A stretch of 64,000 bases of DNA from Prosapia bicincta (GCA_036971475.1 JBAIZL010000008.1:34231586-34295585); one strand, 5' to 3'. Positions 11,709 through 24,652 are shown, counted from the first letter of the stretch. Program-made: numbers and translations. The notes: generated by a model from the letters alone, not told the origin.

Positions 11709-11750
11709 AGTGATGAGGCACCTTTCGGTCGTAGACCATTGTCGAATCAA
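11709..11750 (-). ncRNA. Hammerhead-like ribozyme, family A
   Basis: Minus-strand core TCGACAA, stem II GGTC-tac-GACC, GAAA, AGGTGCCT, C, ATCACT. Stem I is cut to about 4 bp because the unit abuts its mirror copy. Confidence 0.5.
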
Positions 11751-11751
11751 G

Positions 11752-11794
11752 AGTGATTCGACAATGGTCTACGACCGAAAGGTGCCTCATCACT
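11752..11794 (+). ncRNA. Hammerhead-like ribozyme, family A
   Basis: AGTGAT (11752-11757) pairs with ATCACT (11789-11794). Core TCGACAA, stem II GGTC-tac-GACC with a different loop from the first dimer, GAAA, AGGTGCCT, cleavage base C11788. Confidence 0.6.
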
Positions 11795-11854
11795 CAAGGT
11801 AAAATTATTGCACTTAATGGTGGATAAAATTACTCACATAAGTAATATATTAAC

Positions 11855-11861
<7 letters not shown>

Positions 11862-11923
<62 letters not shown>

Positions 11924-11930
11924 TTATATA
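11862..11930. repeat. (TA)n(TG)n microsatellite
   Basis: TA run passing into a TG run and back to TA-rich sequence. Confidence 0.9.
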
Positions 11931-12065
11931 TGTAAATTATATTATATTATTTTTGTGTTTATAGATTTGCAGTTGTTCCCAGATTAACATTTGTAGGCCT
12001 TTTTGTTCTTTTCTTATTAGATTTATGTTTTCTAATGTGGGGAATGTGTGGTTATTTTTTGTGAA

Positions 12066-12066
<1 letters not shown>

Positions 12067-12145
<79 letters not shown>

Positions 12146-12162
12146 ATGTGTGTGTGTGTATT
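12067..12162. repeat. (TA)n(TG)n microsatellite
   Basis: Long TA run followed by an imperfect TG run. Open frames reading YIYIYI here are artefacts of the repeat. Confidence 0.9.
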
Positions 12163-12489
12163 TATGTAACCTATATAATTGTGCAGTATATAAATGAGAT
12201 AATGTGCATACTTGTACTCATTTATATTTTGGTTAATCAAATGATTGTACATAATATTTAAAACAATTATTTTGATTGACGTGCATTAATAACCTTGATT
12301 TAATTATATTATTGTCTCCCGTTTTACCTAACCCAGAAATGGCATTCTAATCAGTGAAAATTTATCTTACCTCCCGCATGCACAGTTTATACGATAGGCT
12401 TTAACTTGTTCGCTCAAATAGTTTGTGTACAGGATTTTTTTATAGTAGACGTTTTGCGTATTTTTCGTTAAAATGTATTAACCCGTAAG

Positions 12490-13390
12490 GAAATTGGTCC
12501 GAAGTTGACTAAAGTGTACGGAACTCTGCTCCTTCAATATCAACAGCTGAACGTGGCCGCATGTCACTGGTAGATGACCCATGTGAAGGAGGGTTAAAAA
12601 CTGCAACCATATCGGGAACTACCAAAAAGGTGAATGATATCATGTTGGACGATAGATGAGTAAAGTTGCATGAGACAGCTGAGGCTGTGAAGATATCAGA
12701 AGAAAGGGTGCGAAACATATACACAAAGAATTAGCAACGCAAAAGCTCTGCACAAGGTGGGTGCCGCATTTGCTGAATGCGGATCAAAAGCAAATTTCGC
12801 AAACGACATTCACAATAATGTTTGAACCGATTCAAGAAGGAGCTGACTGATTTTGTGCAGCGATTTGTCACCATGGATAAGATATGGGTCCACCACTACA
12901 CGCCCATACTAAACAACAGTTCACCGCCAAAGAAAGCAAACTCAATCACATCTGCTGGAAAGGTAATGGTCATTGTGTTTTGGGATGTCAAAGGGATCTT
13001 GTTAATTGATTTCCTTGAAAAAAACAATTACAAGCAAATTTTATTCCAACTTTCTTGACCAGCTTGTCAAAATTCGCGAGAAGAGGCCTAGCTTGAAAAA
13101 AGTTGCATTTTATCAAGGCAACGCACCTGCTCACAAAAGTGTGTTGGCAGTGGGAAAATGTGAGATTTGGGGTATGACCTACAATTTGGCACACTCAGAC
13201 CTCCATCTCCTCTCAAACCTGAAGAAATTTGTTTCTGGAAAGCGTTTCGTGTCCAATGAAGAAGTTGAGAATATTTAACATCTGTCAATGAATATTTTAA
13301 CAGCCTTCCAAACTCTCACTTTCGGGAAGGAATACTGATGTTGGAAAACGCTGAATCAAGTGTGTTGAAGTCAAGGGAAATTATGTAGAA
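12490..13390 (+). pseudogene. mariner transposase pseudogene
   Basis: Frames in series give KEIGPKLTKVYG, VKLHETAEAVKISEERVRNI (N-terminal helix-turn-helix), a decayed segment like LLNADQKQ, then 12822-13058 with RFVTMDKIWVHHYTP (first catalytic Asp region, MDK where MDE is usual), SAGKVMVIVFWDVKGILLIDFLEK, and 13006-13278 with YQGNAPAHKS, SDLHLLSNLKKFVSGKRF and SNEEV. The order fits mariner transposases of about 345 residues. Frameshifts near 13050 and stops upstream make it dead. Clear terminal repeats were not found. Confidence 0.85.
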
Positions 13391-13623
13391 AAATAAAATA
13401 TTTTATATAACAGAAAATCATGATCTTTCATTGTCAGGTCGAGAACTTTATTCTTATTATTACTTACAATATTAAGAATTACATGTAATGATTCTATCAG
13501 TTATAATAAGTCTACTACTGACATTTGATAATAATAATGTATTTTTCTTACTTGTTTATTTACTGCCTTTAACTTTTCTGTATTTTCTATCTGGTAATAT
13601 AACCAAGTATTTATATTAGCTTT

Positions 13624-16600
13624 TATTATATTTTTGTATCAGATACATGACTAGGAGAATTTTGCAAAGATGCCAAGAACTTAATATGTTATTCCAGATT
13701 ATTATATTTTTGTATCAGATACATGACTAGGAGAATTTCGCAAAGATGCCAAGAACTTAATATGTTATTCCAGGTTATTATATTTTTATACCAGATACAT
13801 GACTAGGAGAATTTTGCAAAGATGCCAAGAACTTAATATGTTATTCCAGATTATTATATTTTTGTATCAGATACATGACTAGGAGAATTTCGCAAAGATG
13901 CCAAGAACTTAATATGTTATTCCAGATTATTATATTTTTGTATCAGATACATGACTCGGAGAATTTCGCAAAGATGCCAAGAACTTAATATGTTATTCCA
14001 GGTTATTATATTTTTATACCAGATACATGACTAGGAGAATTTTGCAAAGATGCCAAGAACTTAATATGTTATTCCAGATTATTATATTTTTGTATCAGAT
14101 ACATGACTAGGAGAATTTCGCAAAGATGCCAAGAACTTAATATGTTATTCCAGGTTATTATATTTTTATACCAGATACATGACTAGGAGAATTTTGCAAA
14201 GATGCCAAGAACTTAATATGTTATTCCAGATTATTATATTTTTGTATCAGATACATGACTAGGAGAATTTCGCAAAGATGCCAAGAACTTAATATGTTAT
14301 TCCAGGTTATTATATTTTTATACCAGATACATGACTAGGAGAATTTTGCAAAGATGCCAAGAACTTAATATGTTATTCCAGATTATTATATTTTTGTATC
14401 AGATACATGACTAGGAGAATTTCGCAAAGATGCCAAGAACTTAATATGTTATTCCAGGTTATTATATTTTTATACCAGATACATGACTAGGAGAATTTTG
14501 CAAAGATGCCAAGAACTTGATAAGTTATTCCAGATTATTATATTTTTATACCAGATACATGACTAGGAGAATTTCGCAAAGATGCCAAGAACTTGATAAG
14601 TTATTCCAGATTATTATATTTTTATACCAGATACATGACTTGGAGAATTTCGCAAAGATGCCAAGAACTTGATAAGTTATTCCAGATTATTATATTTTTG
14701 TATCAGATACATGACTAGGAGAATTTTGCAAAGATGCCAAGAACTTAATATGTTATTCCAGATAATCATATTTTTGTATCAGATACATGACTAGGAGAAT
14801 TTCGCAAAAATGCCAAGAACTTAATATGTTATTCCAGATTATTATATTTTTATACCGGATACATGACTAGGAGACTTTTTCAAAGACGCCAAGAACTTAA
14901 TAAGTTATTCCAGATTATTGTATTTTTATACCGGATACATGACTAGGAGACTTTTTCAAAGACGCCAAGAACTTAATATGTTATTCCAGATATTATATTT
15001 TTATACCAGATACATGACTAGGAGAATTTTGCAAAGATGCCAAGAACTTAATATGTTATTCCAGATATTATATTTTTATACCAGATACATGACTAGGAGA
15101 ATTTTGCAAAGATGCCAAGAACTTAATATGTTACTCCAGATTATTATATTTTTGTATCAGATACATGACTAGGAGAATTTTGCAAAGATGCCAAGAACCT
15201 AATATGTTATTCCAGATTATTATATTTTTATACCAGATACATGACTAGGAGAATTTTGCAAAGATGCCAAGAACTTAATATGTTATTCCAGATTATTATA
15301 TTTTTGTATCAGATACATGACTAGGAGAATTTTGCAAAGATGCCAAGAACTTAATATGTTATTCCAGATTATTATATTTTTATACCAGATACATGACTAG
15401 GAGAATTTTGCAAAGATGCCAAGAACTTAATATGTTATTCCAGATTATTATATTTTTATACCAGATACATGACTAGGAGAATTTTGCAAAGATGCCAAGA
15501 ACTTAATAAGTTATTCCAGATTATTATATTTTTGTATCAGATACATGACTAGGAGAATTTTGCAAAGATGCCAAGAACATAATAAGTTATTCCAGATTAT
15601 TATATTTTTATACCAGATACATGACTAGAAGAATTTCGCAAAGATGCCAAGAACTTGATAAGTTATTCCAGATTATTGTATTTTTATACCGGATACATGA
15701 CTAGGAGACTTTTTCAAAGACGCCAAGAACTTAATAAGTTATTCCAGATTATTGTATTTTTATACCGGATACATGACTAGGAGACTTTTTCAAAGACGCC
15801 AAGAACTTAATATGTTATTCCAGATATTATATTTTTATACCAGATACATGACTAGGAGAATTTTGCAAAGATGCCAAGAACTTAATATGTTATTCCAGAT
15901 ATTATATTTTTGTATCAGATACATGACTAGGAGAATTTTGCAAAGATGCCAAGAACTTAATATGTTACTCCAGATTATTATATTTTTGTATCAGATACAT
16001 GACTAGGAGAATTTTGCAAAGATGCCAAGAACCTAATATGTTATTCCAGATTATTATATTTTTATACCAGATACATGACTAGGAGAATTTTGCAAAGATG
16101 CCAAGAACTTAATATGTTATTCCAGATTATTATATTTTTGTATCAGATACATGACTAGGAGAATTTTGCAAAGATGCCAAGAACTTAATATGTTATTCCA
16201 GATTATTATATTTTTATACCAGATACATGACTAGGAGAATTTTGCAAAGATGCCAAGAACTTAATATGTTATTCCAGATTATTATATTTTTATACCAGAT
16301 ACATGACTAGGAGAATTTTGCAAAGATGCCAAGAACTTAATAAGTTATTCCAGATTATTATATTTTTGTATCAGATACATGACTAGGAGAATTTTGCAAA
16401 GATGCCAAGAACATAATAAGTTATTCCAGATTATTATATTTTTATACCAGATACATGACTAGAAGAATTTCGCAAAGATGCCAAGAACTTGATAAGTTAT
16501 TCCAGATTATTATATTTTTGTATCAGATACATGACTAGGAGAATTTCGCAAAGATGCCAAGAACTTGATAAGTTATTCCAGATTATTATATTTTTATACC

Positions 16601-17805
16601 AGATACATGACTAGGAGAATTTTGCAAAGATGCCAAGAACTTGATAAGTTATTCCAGATTATTATATTTTTATACCAGATACATGACTTGGAGAATTTCG
16701 CAAAGATGCCAAGAACTTGATAAGTTATTCCAGATTATTATATTTTTGTATCAGATACATGACTAGGAGAATTTCGCAAAGATGCCAAGAACTTAATATG
16801 TTATTCCAGATTATTATATTTTTGTATCAGATACATGACTAGGAGAATTTTGCAAAGATGCCAAGAACTTAATATGTTATTCCAGATTATTATATTTTTA
16901 TACCAGATACATGACTAGGAGAATTTTGCAAAGATGCCAAGAACTTAATATGTTATTCCAGATAATCATATTTTTGTATCAGATACATGACTAGGAGAAT
17001 TTCGCAAAAATGCCAAGAACTTAATATCTTATTCCAGATTATTATATTTTTATACCGGATACATGACTAGGAGACTTTTTCAAAGACGCCAAGAACTTAA
17101 TAAGTTATTCCAGATTATTGTATTTTTATACCGGATACATGACTAGGAGACTTTTTCAAAGACGCCAAGAACTTAATATGTTATTCCAGATATTATATTT
17201 TTATACCAGATACATGACTAGGAGAATTTTGCAAAGATGCCAAGAACTTAATATGTTATTCCAGATATTATATTTTTATACCAGATACATGACTAGGAGA
17301 ATTTTGCAAAGATGCCAAGAACTTAATATGTTATTCCAGATTATTATATTTTTGTATCAGATACATGACTAGGAGAATTTTGCAAAGATGCCAAGAACCT
17401 AATATGTTATTCCAGATTATTATATTTTTATACCAGATACATGACTAGGAGAATTTTGCAAAGATGCCAAGAACTTAATATGTTATTCCAGATTATTATA
17501 TTTTTGTATCAGATACATGACTAGGAGAATTTTGCAAAGATGCCAAGAACTTAATATGTTATTCCAGATTATTATATTTTTATACCAGATACATGACTAG
17601 GAGAATTTTGCAAAGTTGCCAAGAACTTAATATGTTATTCCAGATTATTATATTTTTATACCAGATACATGACTAGGAGAATTTTGCAAAGTTGCCAAGA
17701 ACTTAATATGTTATTCCAGATTATTATATTTTTATACCAGATACATGACTAGGAGAATTTTGCAAAGTTGCCAAGAACTTAATATGTTATTCCAGATTAT
17801 TATAT
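13624..17805. repeat. 76-bp satellite array, about 55 units
   Basis: Successive copies of GATACATGACT are 76 bases apart (for example 13643 and 13719). The unit contains GGAGAATTTTGCAAAGATGC and AACTTAATATGTTATTCCAG. Two main variants alternate in the first part (TTTTTGTATCAG with TTCGCAAAG, and TTTTTATACCAG with TTTGCAAAG), giving a dimer-type higher-order repeat. A few units are 75 bp. Longer blocks recur at offsets of 834 and 1366 bases (14918, 15752, 17118), a sign of block duplication. The 84-residue open frames inside are by-products of 75-bp units. Confidence 0.95.
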
Positions 17806-19260
17806 TTAGTGTCCAAACTGTGGTGTAACATGATTGTTTTAAGGAGAAAAGTTCTTTATTAAACATTATAAAAACCATAATAAATAACAAACAGATATTA
17901 TATAATAGAAAAAGCAATGACTTAATGAAAATACCAGATGACCACACGTGTATTTATTGCTTACATTTTCTCACAAATAAATGAGCAATCTCTGATGTTC
18001 ATGACATATGACTACTTCACTTCACTCCTGGATCATGGAGTATTTAGAATATTGGCTATTCTTCCTTTATAATTTTTTTAAAAATATGTGTTGATGTTCA
18101 TAAAGTTTTCCATTCAAGATTGAAAAATTATCTTGTTCCAAACTATTACAAATTGTTTTATGATTTTCTTACGGTGGAGAGAATTGTGTAGATATGTATA
18201 TTACTGAATAAAAATAAAAAACATAATTTATTTATATTCTAAGGAAACTATATTTCCATAATTATTTCAAAATGAGGTGTCTAAAATGCAACAAACTGGA
18301 GATCCGTTGAGTAATTCAATGGGCAAAGATTTTGTCAATCAGCAAATCTTTATTCTTTGATTTATAGCCACTCTTGCTTTTCTAATCTTCAAAAATAAAT
18401 CATGAATGTTTATTTAGTGCTCCTATTTTTACAAATATCTGCCCACGATATAACAGGTGGCTTAGGTATAAAATTAAAGTGACTAATTTCCATCAATATA
18501 ACATCAGAAATTTAAGCATAATTTTTTGCATTGTATGATTTTCACATCTTTTTCTATTGATGTATATTGTCGTCTTGGACTCAAAGAGATGAAAAAATTA
18601 AATGTCGTTGCAAAAGTTATATATAAACTTCAATTTTAGGGCATAATTATGTTAAAAAAATAAAATTAAAACACAATGGAAACAACTTAACTTGTACACA
18701 GCTACATAACAAAAGCTCTAAAAGTTTACTGAAAGTAAAACAAAATAGCAGGCCATCACCCTTGTCTTTGCTGTCCACACCCAAACTTTACCAATCGATA
18801 ACTTTTATTGAAAGTGGCAGACTTTAGGTAACTGGCGTTTACTGTACTTTAATTCCTTAGGATACAATAATAAATGTAGAGCATGTAATTTGAACTATGT
18901 TATAAAGAAGAAATCCTTCTTAGTTACAAAAAAAATATTATTAAATACCATTTAGTATAAAGAAATAAAACGAGTTGATTAAAGAACAGAAAAGTTATGG
19001 AGGGAAAGAATCTCCACATTTCAGGGTTTCTAAACAGTATCTAAAACTTTTCTCTTTTAAACATAATTTCATGATTTTCCATGCAATTCATTATACACCA
19101 TATAAGTATTTACTTTTAAAATATACATCTAAAATAATTTGGAGTAAGATTCAGATAAGGTGTTTAATAAGTCAGATCATTACATAATATTGGAAAATCA
19201 CAAAAATAAACTTACTATCTTTCGTAATTAAACGTTGATTTAGTTATTATAACATTTTAG
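17806..19260. other. Unique AT-rich intron 1 sequence
   Basis: No gene, repeat or structured element recognised. It ends in the acceptor TTTTAG before exon 2. Confidence 0.5.
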
Positions 19261-19416
19261 ATGATTTTTTTGCCAGAAGCATTCGACTTCATTGGAGAGA
19301 GTAAGGTAGAAACTTTACAATTGGCAGAACCTATTTATGGACCAACAGTTCAAAAATATAAAGACTTGGCAAAAAAGTGCAATGTTTGGTTATCACTTGG
19401 TGGAGTACATGAGAAA
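19261..19416 (+). CDS. NitFhit: NitFhit exon 2, nitrilase glutamate
   Basis: Encodes residues 74-125. MIFLPEAFDFIGES carries the first catalytic residue, E79, in the LPEAF motif. The end (WLSLGGVHEK) matches the Nit1 strand before the domain's variable loop. Acceptor TTTTAG, donor GTAAGT, phase 0 at both ends. Confidence 0.93.
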
Positions 19417-19692
19417 GTAAGTTATAAATTTAGAATTTATGTGTAATTTAAATAACCTTCTTTACATAGTCAGTTTATTAATACAGTATTTACATTTTTA
19501 TCAGACAAATTTTAAATAGGGTAGTAATTGTATATAGTGTAATATGTCAAATGGGTTCAATTATTAATTTCCAGTGGTTGCTCAGGCAAGGGGTGTCCAG
19601 GCCTTCTCTCTCAAAATTTAGAAGTTATTTTTCTTTATTCATGAGATATTATAAGTAAAAGTTTTAAATATAGATCTAATAGTTGAGAGTAG
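19417..19692. other. Intron 2 start and left target duplication
   Basis: Plain AT-rich intron up to GAGAGTAG (19685-19692), which nearly matches TAGAGTAG at 31888-31895 beyond the palindromic element. The 7 of 8 match suggests an 8-bp target-site duplication. Confidence 0.55.
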
Positions 19693-20639
19693 GTAGAAGG
19701 TGCGACACCCTGGGACAACTACCCCTAACTCGGCCTGTACGTAACCTAGGACTATAGGGGTAGTTTTGGATGATGCACCAGGTCGACACGACCTTGATCG
19801 TAGCCTTGGGGGTGGTTTCGAACACGTTTAGAGGGGTAGGGGGTAGTTTTTCGAAAAAAATAAATTCTAACCCACTGACCTAAGCTAGCCAAAATGGATC
19901 CAACCTAACCTAACCTACGTGTGGGGGGGTGTCCTCAGCAACGTTCAGGACCATACCCGGGGGTGGATTGGGGGTGGGGGGTAGTTTTCAAAAAAATTTT
20001 GGAAAAACGTGCCTTGACTGATGGGGTGAGTTTAGAGTGTATTATTGCGTCGGTAGGGGTAGTTTCACCTAGGGGTAGTTTTTAAATAAAATATGAAATT
20101 GCCGAAAATCGATCAGATGGATCAACAGAGAGTACGGGATATGTGTAGAGTCCATTATGGACAGCTGCGGGGGTGGTTTCACCTAGGGGTAGTTTTTATA
20201 TGAAATTGCCAAAAATCGATCGGTTGGATCAAATGACCGTACGGGATATGTCTAGAGTCCAGTATGGACTGCTGCGGGGGCGGGTTCACCTGATGGCCGA
20301 TTTCAGAATGTCAAAAATAATCGGGGTCCTAGGTAAAAGCCACTCCCGAACCGGCGCTTGAGGTAACACCGCCTAGGAGCGGGTAAAGCTAACACGGAGC
20401 ACGGTCTCGGTTAAAGCCAAACCGAGCCCAGCCACCCAGCAGCTAGGCCTTAGGTAAAGCTAACACGGAGCTAGCCCTCGGGTAAAGCCATCTCGAGGCC
20501 TGCCCTTAGGTAAAGTAACCCAGGAATAGCTCCGGTGGTGGGGGTAACTTTTGGAAAGAGTTAATATATCTGATGATGTATATGCGATCAAACGACTCTA
20601 GGCAGTAGGCTCACCCTAAAATGAATGGTCTACCCCTAA

Positions 20640-20873
20640 ATGATATGGGTGACGAGGGGCACAGGTGTATATGATTGCCAAACTCAAAATTTGTCTATGC
20701 TACAAAATAATAAACAAAGCAACAAGGCCTTATCGCTCGAGGGAATACGTTTGGCCTACATAACCGGAGACCGTGTGCTAGACATGTGCAAACCTGCAGA
20801 GATAAAACATTATCTTGGAGGTAGAGCCACCCAAACCTCAGGTATAGCACCCCTGCAGCCGGTGACCAGGTAA
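20640..20873 (+). CDS. Short repeated ORF in the arm, 77 aa (doubtful)
   Basis: Contains MLQNNKQSNKAL, GIRLAYITGDRVLDM and IKHYL. A diverged second copy of the same open frame is at 21437-21628, and both are mirrored on the minus strand at 30696-30929 and 29941-30132. The frame stays open although many codons differ, mostly by amino-acid changing substitutions. That argues for either a fast-evolving peptide or chance. No domain is recognised. Confidence 0.15.
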   Translation: MIWVTRGTGVYDCQTQNLSMLQNNKQSNKALSLEGIRLAYITGDRVLDMCKPAEIKHYLGGRATQTSGIAPLQPVTR

Positions 20874-21436
20874 AGCTATCATGGACCCTGGAGTCGTGCT
20901 TGAGGCAACGCCACCTAGGAGCAAGGCCTCAGGTAAAGCCAACCTAGGTAAAGTAACCCTGAAATCAGGCCTTAGGTAATGCTACCTTGGAGTCAGGCCT
21001 TAGGTAAAGCAGTCAGCCTTTAAGTAAAGCTAACCAAGAGCCGGGCCAAGATGGTTGCTATATCAATTACAGCCTCTCGACTAAGACAGGCACCTCCACC
21101 AAGTCTTGGGTAAAACTACCTTGGAGTCAGACCATAGATAAAATCACCCTGGAGTCGTGCTTGAGGTAAAGCCACCCAGGCCTTAGGTAAAGCTACCATG
21201 GAGTTAGGCCTTAGGTACAGCCCCCATAGGCTTAGGTTAAAACCACCACGCCCTAGCTAGAGCCACCCTGGAGAAAGTCCTTAGGTAAATTCACACTAGA
21301 GTCAGGCTCTAATTTAATATATCTGATGATGTATCTCTGATCTAGGCCCGAGCGACTCTAGGCAAGTAGTAGGCTTACCCTAACTAGAGTGTTCTACCCC
21401 TAAATGATATGGCTGATGCGGGGCAAGGGGTTATGA

Positions 21437-21628
21437 TTGTCTATGCTACAAAATAATAAACAAAGCAACAAAGCCATGTCGTTTCAGGGAATACGTTTGG
21501 CCTACATAGCTGGCGACCGTGTGCTAGACATGTACAGACTTGCAGCGATAACGCATTATCTTAAAACAGCAACGGCAGCCGGTGACCGCTATAGCAAGCT
21601 TAAAACCCGCACGGCTGTGTCGTTGTGA
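21437..21628 (+). CDS. Short repeated ORF in the arm, 63 aa (doubtful)
   Basis: Second copy of the frame at 20640-20873, sharing MLQNNKQSNKA, GIRLAYI.GDRVLDM and HYL, with a different C-terminus. Mirrored at 29941-30132. No recognised domain. Confidence 0.15.
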   Translation: MSMLQNNKQSNKAMSFQGIRLAYIAGDRVLDMYRLAAITHYLKTATAAGDRYSKLKTRTAVSL

Positions 21629-24600
21629 ATCTAGGCGAGTGGTTCTTTTTTGATTACTGTATCAACTTACTATGTACTGTCGGCATACCAAGGCCTACAT
21701 ATATAATCAGAAATCAGTGTAAATAATCAAATAGCCTCAATGGATATATTCTATAGCTGTAAATGTATCTAGATATAAAGGTATATATGGAGAAACACTA
21801 ATAATGAGGCCTATCACAAAACGTGAATAAATATATGATATAAAACGATCCTAAAACGATGCTAAGCCATCATGCATGCTATCATACATAGGCTTATATA
21901 CCATGTTAAACCAATATATATATGATAGCCCACATAATGTGTTAAACAAATATGCGTGTAAACCCGCATACATACTATGCTAAGCCGACTTACATGAATC
22001 CCTAAATGTGCCTACTATGTCGGTAAACCACTGGCCAAAGCCTATATGATCTGAGCCTGACACACATTTACACCTCGTCTATCAGGTAGAACCTGGCAAC
22101 CGTATAATACGGGAAGTACATAACCTATCACGCCCATGACGGTCAACAAATATTACAATATAATTAAAAAAGTCACGCAACCTATATACATACAATGCTA
22201 ACCAATATAGGCATATATACTATGTTAAACCAGCATGCAATATACTCTAAATAGCCATATATACGCTGTTAAACCAATATGCAGGTTAACCTATATACAT
22301 CCTGTATTAGGCAAATATCCCCGTTACCCACATAGGCCTATATAATATGTTAAGCCTGGATGAAGGATAGCTTATATAGTGTGTTAAACAAATATGCTTG
22401 TAAACCTACATAAATAATATGCTAAGCCTACATACTGTGCTAAACAGATATGCGTGTAAACCCACATAAATACTATGCTAACCAACATGGATGCTATCCT
22501 ACATAGGCTTATATACTATGTTAGGCCTGCATACGTAATTACCCTATATAGTGTGTTAAATAAATATGCGTGTAAACCTACATTAATACTATGCTAAGCC
22601 AACATGCATGCTATCATACTATGTTAAGCCTAAATACATAATAGAATACATAATGTGTTAAACATATATGTGTGTAAGCATGCATAGATATTATGCTAAG
22701 AAGACATGGGCCCACAAAGTATAACACATTATATCCAGTGCATAGTTTAGCTAATGGTTATCACACACTATCCTACAAGCTGCCCACAAATTACCACATA
22801 ATACCTGATACATAGCTTGGCTAATCATTAACACATAGTATGACCCAGCACATAATATCCGGTGCATAGCCTCGCTAAATAAGCATAAACTCCCCAAAAT
22901 TGGCTTATCAATTATGTATGGTCTAGATATAGTCACACATGTCAGTTCAAAAGTCAGCTGGAAAGAAACACTAGCCTGGCTAATCATTAACACATAGTAT
23001 GCCCCAACACATAATATCCGGTGCATAGCCTCGCTAAATAAGCATAAACTCCCCAAAATTGGCTTATCAATTATGTATGGTCTAGATATAGTCACACATG
23101 TCATTTCAAAAGTCAGCTGGAAAGAAACACTAGCCAGGCTAATCATTAACACATAGTATGCCCCAACACATAATATCCGGTGCATAGCCTCGCTAATGGT
23201 TAGCACATAGTAGCCGATGCTGAGCCAGGCTATGGAATATCACATATTATCCGATGTGTAGCCTGACTAATGGGTAACACATCCAATGCATAGCTTGGCT
23301 AATGACCAACATATAGCTGGGCTAATGGTTAACTAATAGTTATTTTTAACTATGGGTTAACATACAGTATCCGATAAGTAGCTTGACTATAGCCCAACAC
23401 AAAATCTCCAGTGCATAGCCAGGCTAATGTTCATCATGTAGTACCGAATGCATAGCTTGAGTATGGTTTAACAAACAGTATCCAAAGCATAGCTTGACAA
23501 TGATTATCACATAGTATCCGATGAGAAGGTGAATACAAACTAACACATAGTATCCATTGCATGGTTAGGCTAATGGTTAACACATAGTACCCGTTGTGTA
23601 GCTTTACTACAAGTTAACACAAAATATCCAATACATATCTTGAGTATGGTTTAACAAACAGTATCCAAAGCATAGCTTGACTAAGGGTTATCACAAAGTA
23701 TCCGTTGAGTAGGCTGATTACAGACTAACACATAATATTCAATACATAGTTTGGCTAATGGTTATCACATAGTATCTGATACATAGCTAGGCTAATGGTC
23801 AACACATAGTAGCCGATGCAAAGCCTGACTAGGGATAACACATAGTATCCGAGGCATAGATTGAATATGGGTTATCACATAGTATCCGATGAGAGGCCTG
23901 AATACAGGGTAACACATAATATCAAATGCATGGCTTGGGTAATATATATAGTTAGCCTACATTCTGTGTTATGTATGTAAACCCACATACTATGCTAAGC
24001 CGGTTACCCATAGACACAGATCTACGGTAATGCAAGAGTAAGCCTAAGTGTAACCCATACCCCGACAACAGATACCTGGCCTAACCATAGGCTACATAGC
24101 TAGACAACAGATACCTAACCCTGAATCAAATACATACCCTGACAACCGATACATGGCCTAACAACAGAGCTAGATCAAATAACCAACGTTTCAACTAAAC
24201 TACTGTCTTACGCTAAGTTTAACCGACCAACATACACGAAGTTCAAACGAACAACATTGACACCAAGTTCAAATAGGCTATGGCTGGTGAAGGCCAGATC
24301 AACGTTTCAGCTAATCAAAGTTGAAAAACCTACGCTAATCAACCAACATCTACACCGAGGTCAAATGGGTTATGGTGAGTGAAGGCACCGGCAAAAGCCC
24401 TAGGTCTTAGACAGTATATAGATAGCTACCAACGCTTACCAAAATATCAATATAGAAACCGTCAAGGCCTTTACACATATTGTTTAGGTATGTTGTATCA
24501 GTTACACCATATACTAACTAAGGTAAATCTACCCTGGAGCCAAGCCATAGGTAAAGACACCGTCGAGTCAGGTCGTAGGTAAAGCTACCTTGGAGTCAGG

Positions 24601-24652
24601 CCTTAGGTAAAGCCACCTTGGATTCAGACTATAGGTAAAGCCAACCTGGAGT

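Larger units (their letters stand above)
11598..11861. repeat. PLE-A inverted dimer 2
   Basis: A left arm (11598-11750) is followed by its reverse complement (11751-11861), the two meeting at TCAAGAGTGA. Between arms, sequence identity is very high. Both sides border (TA)n tracts. Confidence 0.75.
19693..24652 (+). repeat. Left terminal inverted repeat (about 5 kb)
   Basis: Five zones. (1) 19693-20340: outer zone with repeated CTAGGGGTAGTTTT and a short TTAGG-type run at 19902-19917. (2) 20340-21330: degenerate tandem units near 28-33 bp, like CCTTAGGTAAAGCTACC. (3) 21640-22740: units built on ACTATGCTAAGCC and ATATGCGTGTAAACC. (4) 22740-23950: units of about 33 bp on CACATAGTATCCGATGCATAG, with a 159-bp tandem pair at 22882 and 23041. 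(5) 23950-24652: GATACCTGGCCTAACAAC motifs, then zone-2 type units again. No convincing gene. Confidence 0.85.

Noticed and set aside
14918..17372. Three 84-residue frames in the satellite
   Set aside because: They arise where two 75-bp units keep the frame for a few repeats; 76-bp units shift it again.
13624..17805. Regular repeats resembling a CRISPR array
   Set aside because: The repeats are contiguous 76-bp units with no unique spacers, in a eukaryotic intron.
22751..23206. 151-residue minus-strand frame in the arm, mirrored at 28363-28818
   Set aside because: It is the translation of the 159-bp tandem pair and CATAGTATCC units, with no start context or domain.
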